This document shows positions 8,737 to 16,562 of a stretch of 34,296 nucleotides of DNA, in pieces. The DNA is taken from the NCBI GenBank assembly GCA_049598145.1, contig JBMYNJ010000009.1, positions 1 to 34,296 of the forward strand, read 5' to 3'. Below the pieces are notes generated by a model that did not search any database, had not been told where the DNA came from, and was given only the letters and a program-made list of their open reading frames with translations. Position numbers and translations under genes: made by a program. How positions within the stretch are numbered: the first letter of the stretch is position 1; each line of letters begins with the position of its first letter. Source of the stretch: WTJH01 sp049598145 (GTDB lineage: Bacteria > Bacteroidota > Bacteroidia > Flavobacteriales > Flavobacteriaceae).

Positions 8737-8761
8737 ATAAAGAGTATCTTAATTACTTGCG

Positions 8762-8789
8762 CAAATGTATAAAAAAATATTTTAATCAA
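8762..8789 (-). promoter_or_regulatory. Bacteroidota-type promoter of the polysaccharide operon
   Basis: Read on the minus strand, TTG (8789-8787), 17 bases, then TACATTTG (8769-8762), an exact TAnnTTTG minus-7 element. It lies 25 bases before the ATG of the winged-helix gene. It is the only good promoter seen for the whole leftward operon. Confidence 0.75.
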
Positions 8790-8805
8790 GTACAAAAAGT
8801 GCTTG
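8787..8805. repeat. Inverted repeat CAAGTAC-N5-GTGCTTG overlapping the minus-33 element
   Basis: Seven-base arms with one mismatch and an AAAAA spacer. It starts inside the minus-33 TTG of the operon promoter and ends at the base before the ligase stop codon. It could be an operator for the winged-helix protein or a weak end-of-transcript hairpin for the ligase gene. Confidence 0.45.
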
Positions 8806-11118
8806 TTATTGGTTTACACAGCGATTGCGATATTCCGCTTTGGCCTGTTCAAATCCGGCCAAAGCCGCGATTTTGAGCCATTCACAAGCTTTATCTTTCT
8901 GTCCCAGATTGAGATAAACCAGTGCTTTCACGTATTCCGATTTCCCTCCGGGTGCTTTAAATACGTTGATCACCGTATCTAACTTTCGCAGGGCACTGGT
9001 ATAATCTCCTACAGAGAAATAAGACAAGCCTGCGTTTTCAAAATGCTGGTATTGGAAGGGGTCCAGACGACAGGCTTCTTCAAAAAGTTGAATGGCATCA
9101 AAAAAATTCTTTTCCGCATATAATTGTTGCCCTTGATTGGATAACTGTGCGGCTTTTTCACTCTCTTCTGGGGACAACACTAAAATGCGTTGGAAGGACT
9201 TTAGATCGCTATTGGCGGGAAACATGGCCACGGCTTCAGCAATACGATCCTGCCACAGTTGGGTTTTGGGTGGATTCATATTCACTGCAATAGCAAAATA
9301 GTTCCGAATCAAGCTTTCATTTCTACTCTTCTTGATCTTCTCATAAATCACTTCCATTTCTTTTATATCGGAAGTCTCCAGCAGTTGAGACATATATACC
9401 GAAGCATGTAAAGCATTCCCGGGTAAATTGTAAAAGGCTTTTTTGGAATAAAACAAGGCACTATCCTTTACGCCAATATCCCGATAAATTTGTGCCTTCA
9501 TGATTTCGCTGTAAAACAGGTAGGGGTTTGCCGGGGAGCCTTGGTTTAATAACTCCAAGGCACGATTGTATTTTTTGGCATTATAATAGTAACGCGCTTT
9601 GACAGAAGCTAATGGAATGGTCGTTACTGTAATATTCGGAATCGGAGGCAGGGCTTGCTCTACCTCATTTAAGGTCAATGAATACTGATTGGAATTAAAA
9701 TCTCTAAGCAATACCAACTGACTTTGTAGGGATTTATACGCCATGTTATTGACATGTACCGTAGGTGCAACCAACAATAAGGGTACAACCATAGCGGAGA
9801 TGGTGAATCGTTTCAAAAGGCGATTTTCCTTGGGTTGAGGGTTCCCTTTCCAAGAAACTATGGCCAACACTAAAGTTAGGGGGGCAAGTACTTGTGGACG
9901 AGCGATCGGGAAGTTCAAATTGGAATCAATAAAATAGACCCCCATATAGGCCAAACATAAACCATAAAAAAGTAATTGATCGTCGGGGAGATCTTTTCGA
10001 GCTAAAATTCGAAGCAAATAAATCCCGGTAATCACAAAAATTCCAAAATAGAGTAGAAAGCCAAGGATTCCGAGTTCTGCCCCCAATTGAATAAAATCGC
10101 TGTGCGCATGATAAGGCACGATATAGCCGCTAATATCGTTCCGGTCATAATATATGGACTTGAGCTTCCAATTCCCCAAGCCTACTCCTATAATCGGAGA
10201 ACTTTTGATTTGTTTGGCTACAGAAGAATAATACCGCAATCGTTTGGTGATCGAGCCATCCGCTTTGGTGACAGAAATCGTAGACGCTCTTCTAATTATA
10301 TTTCCATCATTCCTATTGGAAAAGTAAATTTGATTAATTCCAACGGCGAGAATCAGTGGAAGAATCAATAAAAGTATTTGGATAATGGGCTTCATTTGCT
10401 GGCTCCTTTGCCGACGAAACAAATTAATGCTGGCGAAAACCACCAGCATCAATAGCAAGGCGATATAGGATGCACGGCTGTCAATAAAAGTGAGACACAA
10501 TATCCCTAAAAAAACTAAAAATGTAAATACAGTCTTCCAAAGCTTGCGCTTTAATGAAACAGCTAAATACAACGCAAAGGGAATTTTCCCGGCAATGGAA
10601 AAGGCGGTGATGTTTCGGTTGGCAGTTACTCCTTTTAGGTTCCCTGAATTAAAAGTATTGGCTTGATACATTTCAACGACCTGAGTTAACACAGCATACA
10701 CTTCAACCGCTAAAATGATTGAAAGTAAGACTGAAATAAACTGAAATTTCTTCGGGATTAATTGCAAATAAATAGCTATAAAAAAGAACATAAAAAAGGT
10801 GTTGAACTGGCGCCCCAAATTCAACAATACTTCGGTGGGATTAATGGCATAGAAATAGGAAAGCCCGGCCCAAACGATAAATCCAAAATAACAGAGCGTT
10901 ACCCACCGTTGGGATACTTCTCGAAAAAAAGTGCCAAACGCTTTGTGATAGATCAGTACCCAGACGCCTGCGAGAGTGTTTAAAATACTCATGGACAACC
11001 ACTGAGGAGCAATTTTATCCACAGCTCCCCAGTTGGGAACAAAGCCCAAACAGAGATACAAAATGATCAATGCATAGGCAACAAACTGATGTTGTGAAGA
11101 AATTTTTTGTGTACTCAT
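8806..11118 (-). CDS. O-antigen ligase/polymerase (Wzy_C family) with C-terminal TPRs
   Basis: About 770 residues from the ATG at 11118; a TTG at 11133 would add five. Multiple membrane segments fill residues 10-450. The Wzy_C signature is GVGLGNWK near 310, followed by a long periplasmic loop and HAHSDFIQLGAELG near 335-348, the usual ligase/polymerase motif with its His pair. After about residue 455 the protein is soluble, with two stretches of TPR-like helices (about 500-590 and 660-770). Family members either polymerise repeat units or ligate glycan to lipid A or protein; the sequence does not separate these. TPR fusions are common in Bacteroidota homologues. Confidence 0.85.
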   Translation of the reverse strand: MSTQKISSQHQFVAYALIILYLCLGFVPNWGAVDKIAPQWLSMSILNTLAGVWVLIYHKAFGTFFREVSQRWVTLCYFGFIVWAGLSYFYAINPTEVLLNLGRQFNTFFMFFFIAIYLQLIPKKFQFISVLLSIILAVEVYAVLTQVVEMYQANTFNSGNLKGVTANRNITAFSIAGKIPFALYLAVSLKRKLWKTVFTFLVFLGILCLTFIDSRASYIALLLMLVVFASINLFRRQRSQQMKPIIQILLLILPLILAVGINQIYFSNRNDGNIIRRASTISVTKADGSITKRLRYYSSVAKQIKSSPIIGVGLGNWKLKSIYYDRNDISGYIVPYHAHSDFIQLGAELGILGFLLYFGIFVITGIYLLRILARKDLPDDQLLFYGLCLAYMGVYFIDSNLNFPIARPQVLAPLTLVLAIVSWKGNPQPKENRLLKRFTISAMVVPLLLVAPTVHVNNMAYKSLQSQLVLLRDFNSNQYSLTLNEVEQALPPIPNITVTTIPLASVKARYYYNAKKYNRALELLNQGSPANPYLFYSEIMKAQIYRDIGVKDSALFYSKKAFYNLPGNALHASVYMSQLLETSDIKEMEVIYEKIKKSRNESLIRNYFAIAVNMNPPKTQLWQDRIAEAVAMFPANSDLKSFQRILVLSPEESEKAAQLSNQGQQLYAEKNFFDAIQLFEEACRLDPFQYQHFENAGLSYFSVGDYTSALRKLDTVINVFKAPGGKSEYVKALVYLNLGQKDKACEWLKIAALAGFEQAKAEYRNRCVNQ

Positions 11119-11210
11119 AGAAATAAACAGCAAATTTGTAAGGCAAGATAACTATAAATCCGGTGTCCCTTGTGACCGTTTTTAGAGATTATTAACATAG
11201 ATTTCAGGAT

Positions 11211-12140
11211 ATGAATTTGTATATCAGCTGTTTTGGATTAAGTGCCTTACTGGCCTATGGCATCCAACACCTTTTTTTGCGCTTCAATCGGGTCGATCGA
11301 GTCAATCAACGCTCTTCCCATACAGGGATTGCTACCCGAACGGGAGGAATTGCCATTTTCGGGGCTGTTTTATTGGTATCTCTATTTTATTACCTCCACG
11401 GGATTAAACTCTACGATTACGGACTGTTTATTCCCCTGGCCCTGATGTTTGCTATTGGTGTTTACGACGACTTTTATCAGGCCGATTATAAGATCAAACT
11501 CTTTATACAACTGATCGGGGCAAAAATCCTGATCGATCAGGGCTATCTGATCGATTATTTCCATGGAGTATTCGGCTGGTATGAAATGAGTCGGATCGGT
11601 TCCCAACTCTTTACCGGCTTTGTGTTTTTAGTGATTGTAAACGCCTTTAATTTTATCGATGGTCTAGACGGGCTGGCCATTACCCAAACGCTTAAGGCAT
11701 TATTCTTATTTGTTTTTTTTACGGTCTCTCCACATTCCTTATTCCCCTTGATTGGATTGGTGGGAGCGGCAATATTACCGTTGTATTACTTTAATTATAA
11801 AAAACACGGCAAAGTTTTTTTAGGCGATGGCGGATCGCTTTTTTTAGGGACGTTAATGGCCATTTTAGCCTTTGAGTTTTTGGACCCTTCTACCCCCATC
11901 ACTGTAGAAGCACACCAGGCTTGGCTATCCATTTTTATCTTAGCCTACCCACTGTTGGATTTACTCCGAATCTTTATCGTCCGCCTAAGGGCCGGAAAAT
12001 CTCCCTTTCAGCCCGATGCCAATCATTTACACCACTTATTACTCAAAAAACTCAAAAAACACGCTTGGGTGGTGGGCACTATTCTTTTTCTCGAATTACT
12101 CATGATCGGTACTTTTGTGGGCATCTCCAGTCTATTTTAA
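11211..12140 (+). CDS. WecA/MraY-family undecaprenyl-phosphate sugar-1-phosphate transferase
   Basis: 309 residues, around ten membrane helices. It starts lipid-linked glycan synthesis by moving a HexNAc-1-P from a UDP-sugar to undecaprenyl phosphate at the inner membrane. Seen: Asp86-Asp87 in GVYDDFYQ, NAFNFIDGLDGLA at 144-156, FLGDGGS at 204-210, and DANHLHH at 269-275, the HxHH motif of the WecA/TagO branch that excludes MraY. It is transcribed divergently from the ligase, and a TAGATTTC element (11198-11205) lies only five bases before the ATG. It is the likely initiating enzyme for the glycan made by the leftward operon. Confidence 0.9.
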   Translation: MNLYISCFGLSALLAYGIQHLFLRFNRVDRVNQRSSHTGIATRTGGIAIFGAVLLVSLFYYLHGIKLYDYGLFIPLALMFAIGVYDDFYQADYKIKLFIQLIGAKILIDQGYLIDYFHGVFGWYEMSRIGSQLFTGFVFLVIVNAFNFIDGLDGLAITQTLKALFLFVFFTVSPHSLFPLIGLVGAAILPLYYFNYKKHGKVFLGDGGSLFLGTLMAILAFEFLDPSTPITVEAHQAWLSIFILAYPLLDLLRIFIVRLRAGKSPFQPDANHLHHLLLKKLKKHAWVVGTILFLELLMIGTFVGISSLF

Positions 12141-12153
12141 AAATATTTAGGCA

Positions 12154-12180
12154 TAAAAAAACCTCCCCGAGGGGAGGTTT
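12154..12180. terminator. Bidirectional intrinsic terminator
   Basis: Perfect 10-base arms, AAACCTCCCC and GGGGAGGTTT, around a two-base GA centre (12159-12180). On the minus strand a run of seven U follows, so it strongly ends the leftward lipoprotein transcript. On the plus strand the T-run is weak but the stem may still stop the WecA-like transcript. The genes converge on it. Confidence 0.85.
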
Positions 12181-12201
12181 GTTATTAAAGGAATCTAAAT
12201 A

Positions 12202-14775
12202 CTAGTTTCCATCCGCTAACATATCCAACTCTTCATTGTTGGTGAAGTCACCATCAATTTCATCGTTGTTATTGTGCAATTGGTCATCAGCATTTCCTGC
12301 AGTTCCATCCGCACCATTTTGTGCAGCGGTATCCGCACTTGGAGTATCTCCAGTTCCATAATCAAATCCAAACGAGAAGGATACATTCCCCGAACGTCCT
12401 GTCTGGTTCAAATAGTAATTTACAAAGGCTTTGAAACCTGATAATGCAGAAGTAGCAACAGTTAAGCTGGCAGCAACATAGGTTGTTGTTCCAGTGGCTG
12501 CTGTCGCATCTGTATACGTAGCATCTACATCATTATTGGTTACTGTAACACCGATATTAGCCAAGGTAGTAGCCATCTCATTCGGGTTAGAGCTAATAGA
12601 TGGAGCAGTGATGCTCGCCAAATCTGCATTGTTATCAATAGTAATGGTCGCTACTTTAGTCAAAGAGCTCATATTGAGTGTAGTTAAAGAAGCGTTCCCT
12701 GCTACGATTACAGTTGAAGCAGGACCTGGCTGTACATGTCCATGTCCAAAAGTAAATGAGGTCATATCATCATTATTGGTGATATCCAAAATTCGGATTT
12801 TACCTGCAGTAGTCAAGCTTTCTAATGTTGTATTACTCACATTAAGAGAGCTCAATACACTTGTAGAACCAATAACAATAGAAGTAAGAGAAGCATTTCC
12901 AGTTACGGTAATATCATTGTCTTGAGCCGTAAGGTCTGCATTAGCTTTTCCTGTGACATTAAACGTAGCTATTCTAGCCCCTGTAGAAATATCCAAATCT
13001 GAATCCTGAGCAGATACAGTTAATGAGTTATAAGTAGTAAAGTCTGTATGATTAGCTGTATCACTAACAGAACCAACGCTTACGGTAGCGTCAGCTGCAA
13101 TATCAATAGTGTTTCCATCTTTCAACTGAACCGCCGTAAAAGTAACCACAGCAGGGCCAGTAATGGTACCGGCGTTTGTAGTAAGCTCTGGGAGCGTCAT
13201 TGCAGTAGCGTCATTAACAAGTAGAGCCGCTCCAGCTGCAATTGTATCTACATTAGGAGACGTAAAAGTATCTACGGTTGCTGTAAGGTTTGCATTAATT
13301 TCATCTCCATTCATGGCTAAAGAACCTCCATTACCTGTAAGAGTTACAGCTTGGTTGATGTTTCCTCCAAGAGTTGTAGTAGAAGCCGTTACAGTAAGTA
13401 CTGAAGAGGCATTGCCTGTTAAAGCAAAGGTTCCTAAAGCTGAATCAATCGTCAATGCTGCACCAGAAGTATTTCCTCCGATAGTAGTATTACTGGAAGT
13501 GAAAGTAGTAGCAGATGTTAACGAAACATTTCCGGTGATAGCAATACTCGACCCAGAAAGAGTCGCAACATTAGCAACCACTCCTCCGGCAACAGAAATT
13601 GCACCGTCAGTTGTGATTGAAGTATCAGAAGCGCCCCCAGAAATTGCAGCTACAGAGACTGCACCATCTGCAGTTAAAGTAGAAGAAGCAATTGTTGCAC
13701 TTGCAATAGCAATTGAAGTAGCGCTAATCGTTCCAGAAAAGTTATCATCAGCAGTAGAGGTAAAACTACCTTGTGCCAATTGAACTACTGATGGAATTGA
13801 AAGCCCTCCGATATTAACGCTTGTCGCGTTATTTAAAATTAACATATTGGATGCAGCTCCAGTGCCAACGAATAAATCTCCCTCTACGTCAGAAATATTA
13901 CTCAGGTCAATGGATGTAATACCCACATCACTTAAAATAACCACATCTCTAACAGAAGTAAGGGAAGGAAATGAAATAGCTGCCTCGATTGCATCAAAGG
14001 AAAGGTTTCCGGTAATAGTTGTAATTGCATCAATACTGGAAAGACCTTGAAGAGTTACACTTCCATCTGCGTATGTTAAATTACCAAATGCGATAGTTGT
14101 ACTCGAAGCATTTGTTAATAGAATATCAGACCCGGAAAGTCCCTGAATAACTGTTCCAATCATTGTAGTGATCGCATTGATACGAGCCAAATTCGCTGTA
14201 GTGTTAAGCTCATCACCCGCACCATCGATATCGATGATCACATTCCCCTTAACAATAACAGAACTTACCACATCAGTGTCTGATTCAAAAGTAAATAATG
14301 TCTCTGCATAGTCAAGTTCTGCAAGGTTCGTGATACGAACGTCTTGCTCGATAATAGCAGCTCTGTCAAGAAGATCTTGTATAGCAGCCCAGATATCATC
14401 GATTTCTTCTTCGAGGTTGAGAACTTCTGCGTCGATATCTGCAGTAGCAGCATCTACTTGAGCTTGAACATCGATGTTGTCCACTGCCGTACGAACCGCA
14501 GCTAGGTTAGTTTGCAATGCTGCCAAATCAGACATTAACTGTCCAATAGCAGTAGCATTGTTCGTTGTCCCTGTTTGTAAATCTTGGACACTCTGACTAA
14601 GCGCAGCAAGACCTGTGGTCAAATCAGCGATGTCATTCTCAATATCAGTCAATCCACCTAATTGGGTTTGGAGACGTTCGATCTCCGTATTAAGCGCATC
14701 AAACTGATCATCATAGTTCTGGCAGCCGACAAGTACTCCTGCGAGTGCCAAGAAACTTAATAAACCTTTTTTCAT
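12202..14775 (-). CDS. Large Thr/Ser/Ala-rich repetitive surface lipoprotein
   Basis: About 857 residues from the ATG at 14775. An in-frame ATG at 14820 sits upstream of a clean signal peptide and at the predicted transcription start, so it is rejected. The signal peptide ends in the lipobox LVGC with Cys18, and no other Cys was noticed. Residues about 25-145 form heptad-like coiled coil (DALNTEIERLQTQL). The rest is a long run of short Thr/Ser/Ala/Gly/Val-rich strands of the TLTGNxSxxT kind, suggestive of a beta-solenoid. An acidic Asn/Asp tail ends the protein. No enzymatic motif is seen. An extended, outer-membrane-anchored stalk or adhesin is the likely role. It has its own promoter and terminator. 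Confidence 0.75.
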   Translation of the reverse strand: MKKGLLSFLALAGVLVGCQNYDDQFDALNTEIERLQTQLGGLTDIENDIADLTTGLAALSQSVQDLQTGTTNNATAIGQLMSDLAALQTNLAAVRTAVDNIDVQAQVDAATADIDAEVLNLEEEIDDIWAAIQDLLDRAAIIEQDVRITNLAELDYAETLFTFESDTDVVSSVIVKGNVIIDIDGAGDELNTTANLARINAITTMIGTVIQGLSGSDILLTNASSTTIAFGNLTYADGSVTLQGLSSIDAITTITGNLSFDAIEAAISFPSLTSVRDVVILSDVGITSIDLSNISDVEGDLFVGTGAASNMLILNNATSVNIGGLSIPSVVQLAQGSFTSTADDNFSGTISATSIAIASATIASSTLTADGAVSVAAISGGASDTSITTDGAISVAGGVVANVATLSGSSIAITGNVSLTSATTFTSSNTTIGGNTSGAALTIDSALGTFALTGNASSVLTVTASTTTLGGNINQAVTLTGNGGSLAMNGDEINANLTATVDTFTSPNVDTIAAGAALLVNDATAMTLPELTTNAGTITGPAVVTFTAVQLKDGNTIDIAADATVSVGSVSDTANHTDFTTYNSLTVSAQDSDLDISTGARIATFNVTGKANADLTAQDNDITVTGNASLTSIVIGSTSVLSSLNVSNTTLESLTTAGKIRILDITNNDDMTSFTFGHGHVQPGPASTVIVAGNASLTTLNMSSLTKVATITIDNNADLASITAPSISSNPNEMATTLANIGVTVTNNDVDATYTDATAATGTTTYVAASLTVATSALSGFKAFVNYYLNQTGRSGNVSFSFGFDYGTGDTPSADTAAQNGADGTAGNADDQLHNNNDEIDGDFTNNEELDMLADGN

Positions 14776-14829
14776 TTGATAGTAATTAAGATTAGTTAAA
14801 AAAGTGTTTTTAATAAACATTTATCTGTA

Positions 14830-14847
14830 GCAAATACTATGCCAAAA
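14830..14847 (-). promoter_or_regulatory. Sigma-54-like (-24/-12) promoter of the large lipoprotein
   Basis: On the minus strand TTTTGGCATAGTATTTGC has GG and GC separated by exactly ten bases, close to the RpoN consensus TGGCAC-N5-TTGC. The predicted start is near 14818, 43 bases before the ATG at 14775. The usual TAnnTTTG element is present only with a three-base spacer (TAGTATTTG), a poorer fit. Confidence 0.5.
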
Positions 14848-14861
14848 CTTGTAATCCTTTG

Positions 14862-14899
14862 AAAAAACAATGGTTTTTTGGCTTTTGTGAATGCCAAAA
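14862..14899. repeat. Nested inverted repeats upstream of the sigma-54-like site
   Basis: AAAAAAC-AATG-GTTTTTT (14862-14879) overlaps TTTTGGC-N10-GCCAAAA (14876-14899). The nonamer ATGCCAAAA occurs at 14839-14847, inside the promoter, and again at 14891-14899. This could be an activator site or a terminator between the recombinase remnant and the lipoprotein. Confidence 0.4.
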
Positions 14900-14922
14900 G
14901 ATGGATTGACTCATATTGATAT

Positions 14923-15216
14923 ATGAAACAGGTCCTTAAAAAAGCAGGAATCCAACAAGAGGTCCAAGCGGCCCGATACGACGGCAAAAGCAAACGAAAA
15001 ATTTACGGGACTTTCCCCAAATATGAAGTGATGAGTTCTCACGACCTGCGCCGATCTTTTGCCACCAATTTTTTTGGAAAAATCCCCACCCCTATCCTGA
15101 TGGAAATGACCGGACATACCCGTGAAAGCAGCCTGATGAAATATATCGGTCGCAATCCCAACCGAGACGCCCAGGCAGATACTTTTATGGAAAAAATAGC
15201 TTCTTTATCGGCTTAA
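14923..15216 (+). pseudogene. Tyrosine recombinase (phage-type integrase), C-terminal remnant
   Basis: Only 97 residues, against about 300-400 for intact Bacteroidota integrases. The C-terminal catalytic block is preserved: HDLRR (His40, Arg43), TGH (His65) and the nucleophile region MKYIGR (Tyr74). The N-terminal core-binding domain and first catalytic Arg are missing, and an in-frame TGA lies two codons before the ATG. By itself it could not recombine DNA. It suggests a past integration or deletion at this point, next to the large lipoprotein. Confidence 0.8.
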
Positions 15217-15256
15217 ACTCAAGGGTTTTGTACCTTTAAACAGAACTTTTGTAGCG

Positions 15257-15496
15257 ATGTATTTAAGCGAGTCTGAAGAAATTGTTGCCCTGATCGTAGC
15301 GGCTTTAATCGTAATGGGGTTTGTGATCCAAACTTATCAGGAGATCAAGACCACAGTAGCCGAAGAAAAAGCCAAACACGCCCAGAAAAAAGCCGATGAA
15401 GAAAAGGTGAAACAACTGATCGAATATTTGGATACCAAAAACGAATTGATACAGACCGTCCTAAGGACTCAAAAGAAAATCGATCAGGAAAAATAA
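15257..15496 (+). CDS. Small membrane protein with coiled coil, unknown function
   Basis: 79 residues. One N-terminal membrane helix (about 8-27, IVALIVAALIVMGFVI) is followed by a charged, Lys/Glu-rich helix likely to form a coiled coil (30-79). No family is recognised. It starts 40 bases after the recombinase remnant. A weak TACCTTTA element lies at 15231-15238. Confidence 0.55.
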   Translation: MYLSESEEIVALIVAALIVMGFVIQTYQEIKTTVAEEKAKHAQKKADEEKVKQLIEYLDTKNELIQTVLRTQKKIDQEK

Positions 15497-15508
15497 AAAA
15501 TTTAATCT

Positions 15509-15540
15509 TATATTTGTACCTACAACAATTGTAAATACAA
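15509..15540 (+). promoter_or_regulatory. Promoter with tandem TTGTA-N2-TACAA operators before pirin
   Basis: An exact minus-7 element TATATTTG (15509-15516) overlaps the first of two perfect palindromes, TTGTAccTACAA (15514-15525); the second, TTGTAaaTACAA, is at 15529-15540. The centres are 15 bases apart, about one and a half helical turns. The layout fits repression by a dimeric winged-helix protein that is not encoded nearby. Confidence 0.6.
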
Positions 15541-15628
15541 CTATGAAGCATCTATGATTAAGCTAAAATCACAGAGCGATGTGATCCATGGGAATGTTCC
15601 ATCTGAACTTTGAAAACAATATTAACCA

Positions 15629-16345
15629 ATGAAAAAGACTTTATTTCCGGCAGAAGAACGCGGGCATGCCAATCACGGCTGGCTGAAGAGTTATCACAGC
15701 TTTAGTTTTGCTAATTATTTCAATCCAAAGCGAATGAACTTTGGGGTTTTACGGGTATTAAACGATGATTATATTGCGGGTGGAGGCGGCTTTGGTACAC
15801 ATCCGCACGACAATATGGAAATCATTACCATTCCTTTTGCGGGCGATTTGGAACACAAAGACAGTATGGGCAATGTGGGAGTGATCCGTGAGGGAGACGT
15901 CCAGGTGATGAGTGCAGGAACCGGAATTTTGCACAGCGAATACAATAAAAATGCGGATCAGGAAGTGCATTTATTTCAAATTTGGGTGTTCCCCAACCAA
16001 AAAAATGTGACGCCCCGCTACGACCAAATTTCGATTGCAGACCTTAAAACCAACAACAGCTGGTATCAGATTTTATCCCCAAACCCAGAGGATCAAGGGG
16101 TTTGGATCCACCAGGACGCTTGGTTCCATTTAGGAGATTTTGCCGAACAAACCTCCTTGGATTATTCCCTCCAAAAAGAAGGCAATGGCCTCTTTGCTAT
16201 GATAATTGAAGGCCGTGCGGAGGTAGCGGGCAGCTCTCTTGAAAAACGAGATGCCATTGGTCTTGAACAAATGAATACGGTAGAGTTTAAAGTGGCCCCC
16301 AACAGTCGTCTTTTATTGATGGAAGTCCCTTTACAATTGAATTAA
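15629..16345 (+). CDS. Pirin-family bicupin protein (YhaK/YhhW-like)
   Basis: 238 residues, a typical bacterial pirin. Metal ligands of the N-terminal cupin are in place: His58 and His60 (GTHPHDNMEI), His102 and Glu104 (ILHSEYN). Family members bind iron, some have quercetinase activity, and many respond to redox or quinone stress; the actual role here is unknown. The 89-base leader starts at a promoter overlapped by two palindromes, implying regulated expression. Confidence 0.88.
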   Translation: MKKTLFPAEERGHANHGWLKSYHSFSFANYFNPKRMNFGVLRVLNDDYIAGGGGFGTHPHDNMEIITIPFAGDLEHKDSMGNVGVIREGDVQVMSAGTGILHSEYNKNADQEVHLFQIWVFPNQKNVTPRYDQISIADLKTNNSWYQILSPNPEDQGVWIHQDAWFHLGDFAEQTSLDYSLQKEGNGLFAMIIEGRAEVAGSSLEKRDAIGLEQMNTVEFKVAPNSRLLLMEVPLQLN

Positions 16346-16353
16346 ATGCTCCT

Positions 16354-16494
16354 ATGAAAGACCTTAGTTTACTCGAATTCACTCAACATCTGGAACGTAA
16401 ACTGGCCCAAGGGAACTATAAGGACTCAGTTCACAAAATCACCTTGATAACCACCCTTTCCACTATCGAAAAAACTCTTCGGGAGGATTTTTAA
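16354..16494 (+). CDS. Possible small protein downstream of pirin
   Basis: 46 codons from ATG to TAA, starting eight bases after the pirin stop. The product begins MKDLSLLEFTQHLERK and is predicted largely helical. No family is recognised. Its position suggests co-transcription with pirin, but so short an ORF could be chance. Confidence 0.35.
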   Translation: MKDLSLLEFTQHLERKLAQGNYKDSVHKITLITTLSTIEKTLREDF

Positions 16495-16525
16495 TGCATT
16501 CCAATCCTTCAACGACTTAGATTTT

Positions 16526-16533
16526 TAACTTTG
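16526..16533 (+). promoter_or_regulatory. Candidate minus-7 element before the nucleoside transporter
   Basis: TAACTTTG matches TAnnTTTG exactly, 29 bases before the ATG at 16563. No TTG was found at the expected upstream distance. An AGAAGGG just before the start may help ribosome binding. Confidence 0.4.
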
Positions 16534-16562
16534 GGAAGAATCAAAATTTAAGCACAGAAGGG

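Noticed and set aside
13163..13783. Long plus-strand open frame (206 codons) opposite the large lipoprotein
   Set aside because: It mirrors the Thr/Ser/Ala-rich coding strand; its Val/Ala/Pro-rich product lacks any motif and has no promoter or start signal.
12202..14775. Possible CRISPR-like or tandem DNA repeats
   Set aside because: Similar short words recur because of repetitive protein strands; no regular repeat-spacer periodicity is present.
14776..14820. Start of the large lipoprotein at the upstream ATG (14820)
   Set aside because: It would put 15 residues before a clean lipoprotein signal peptide and lies at the predicted transcription start.
14876..14899. Second sigma-54-like site on the minus strand
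   Set aside because: The GG and GC are separated by eleven rather than ten bases, a spacing that normally abolishes function.
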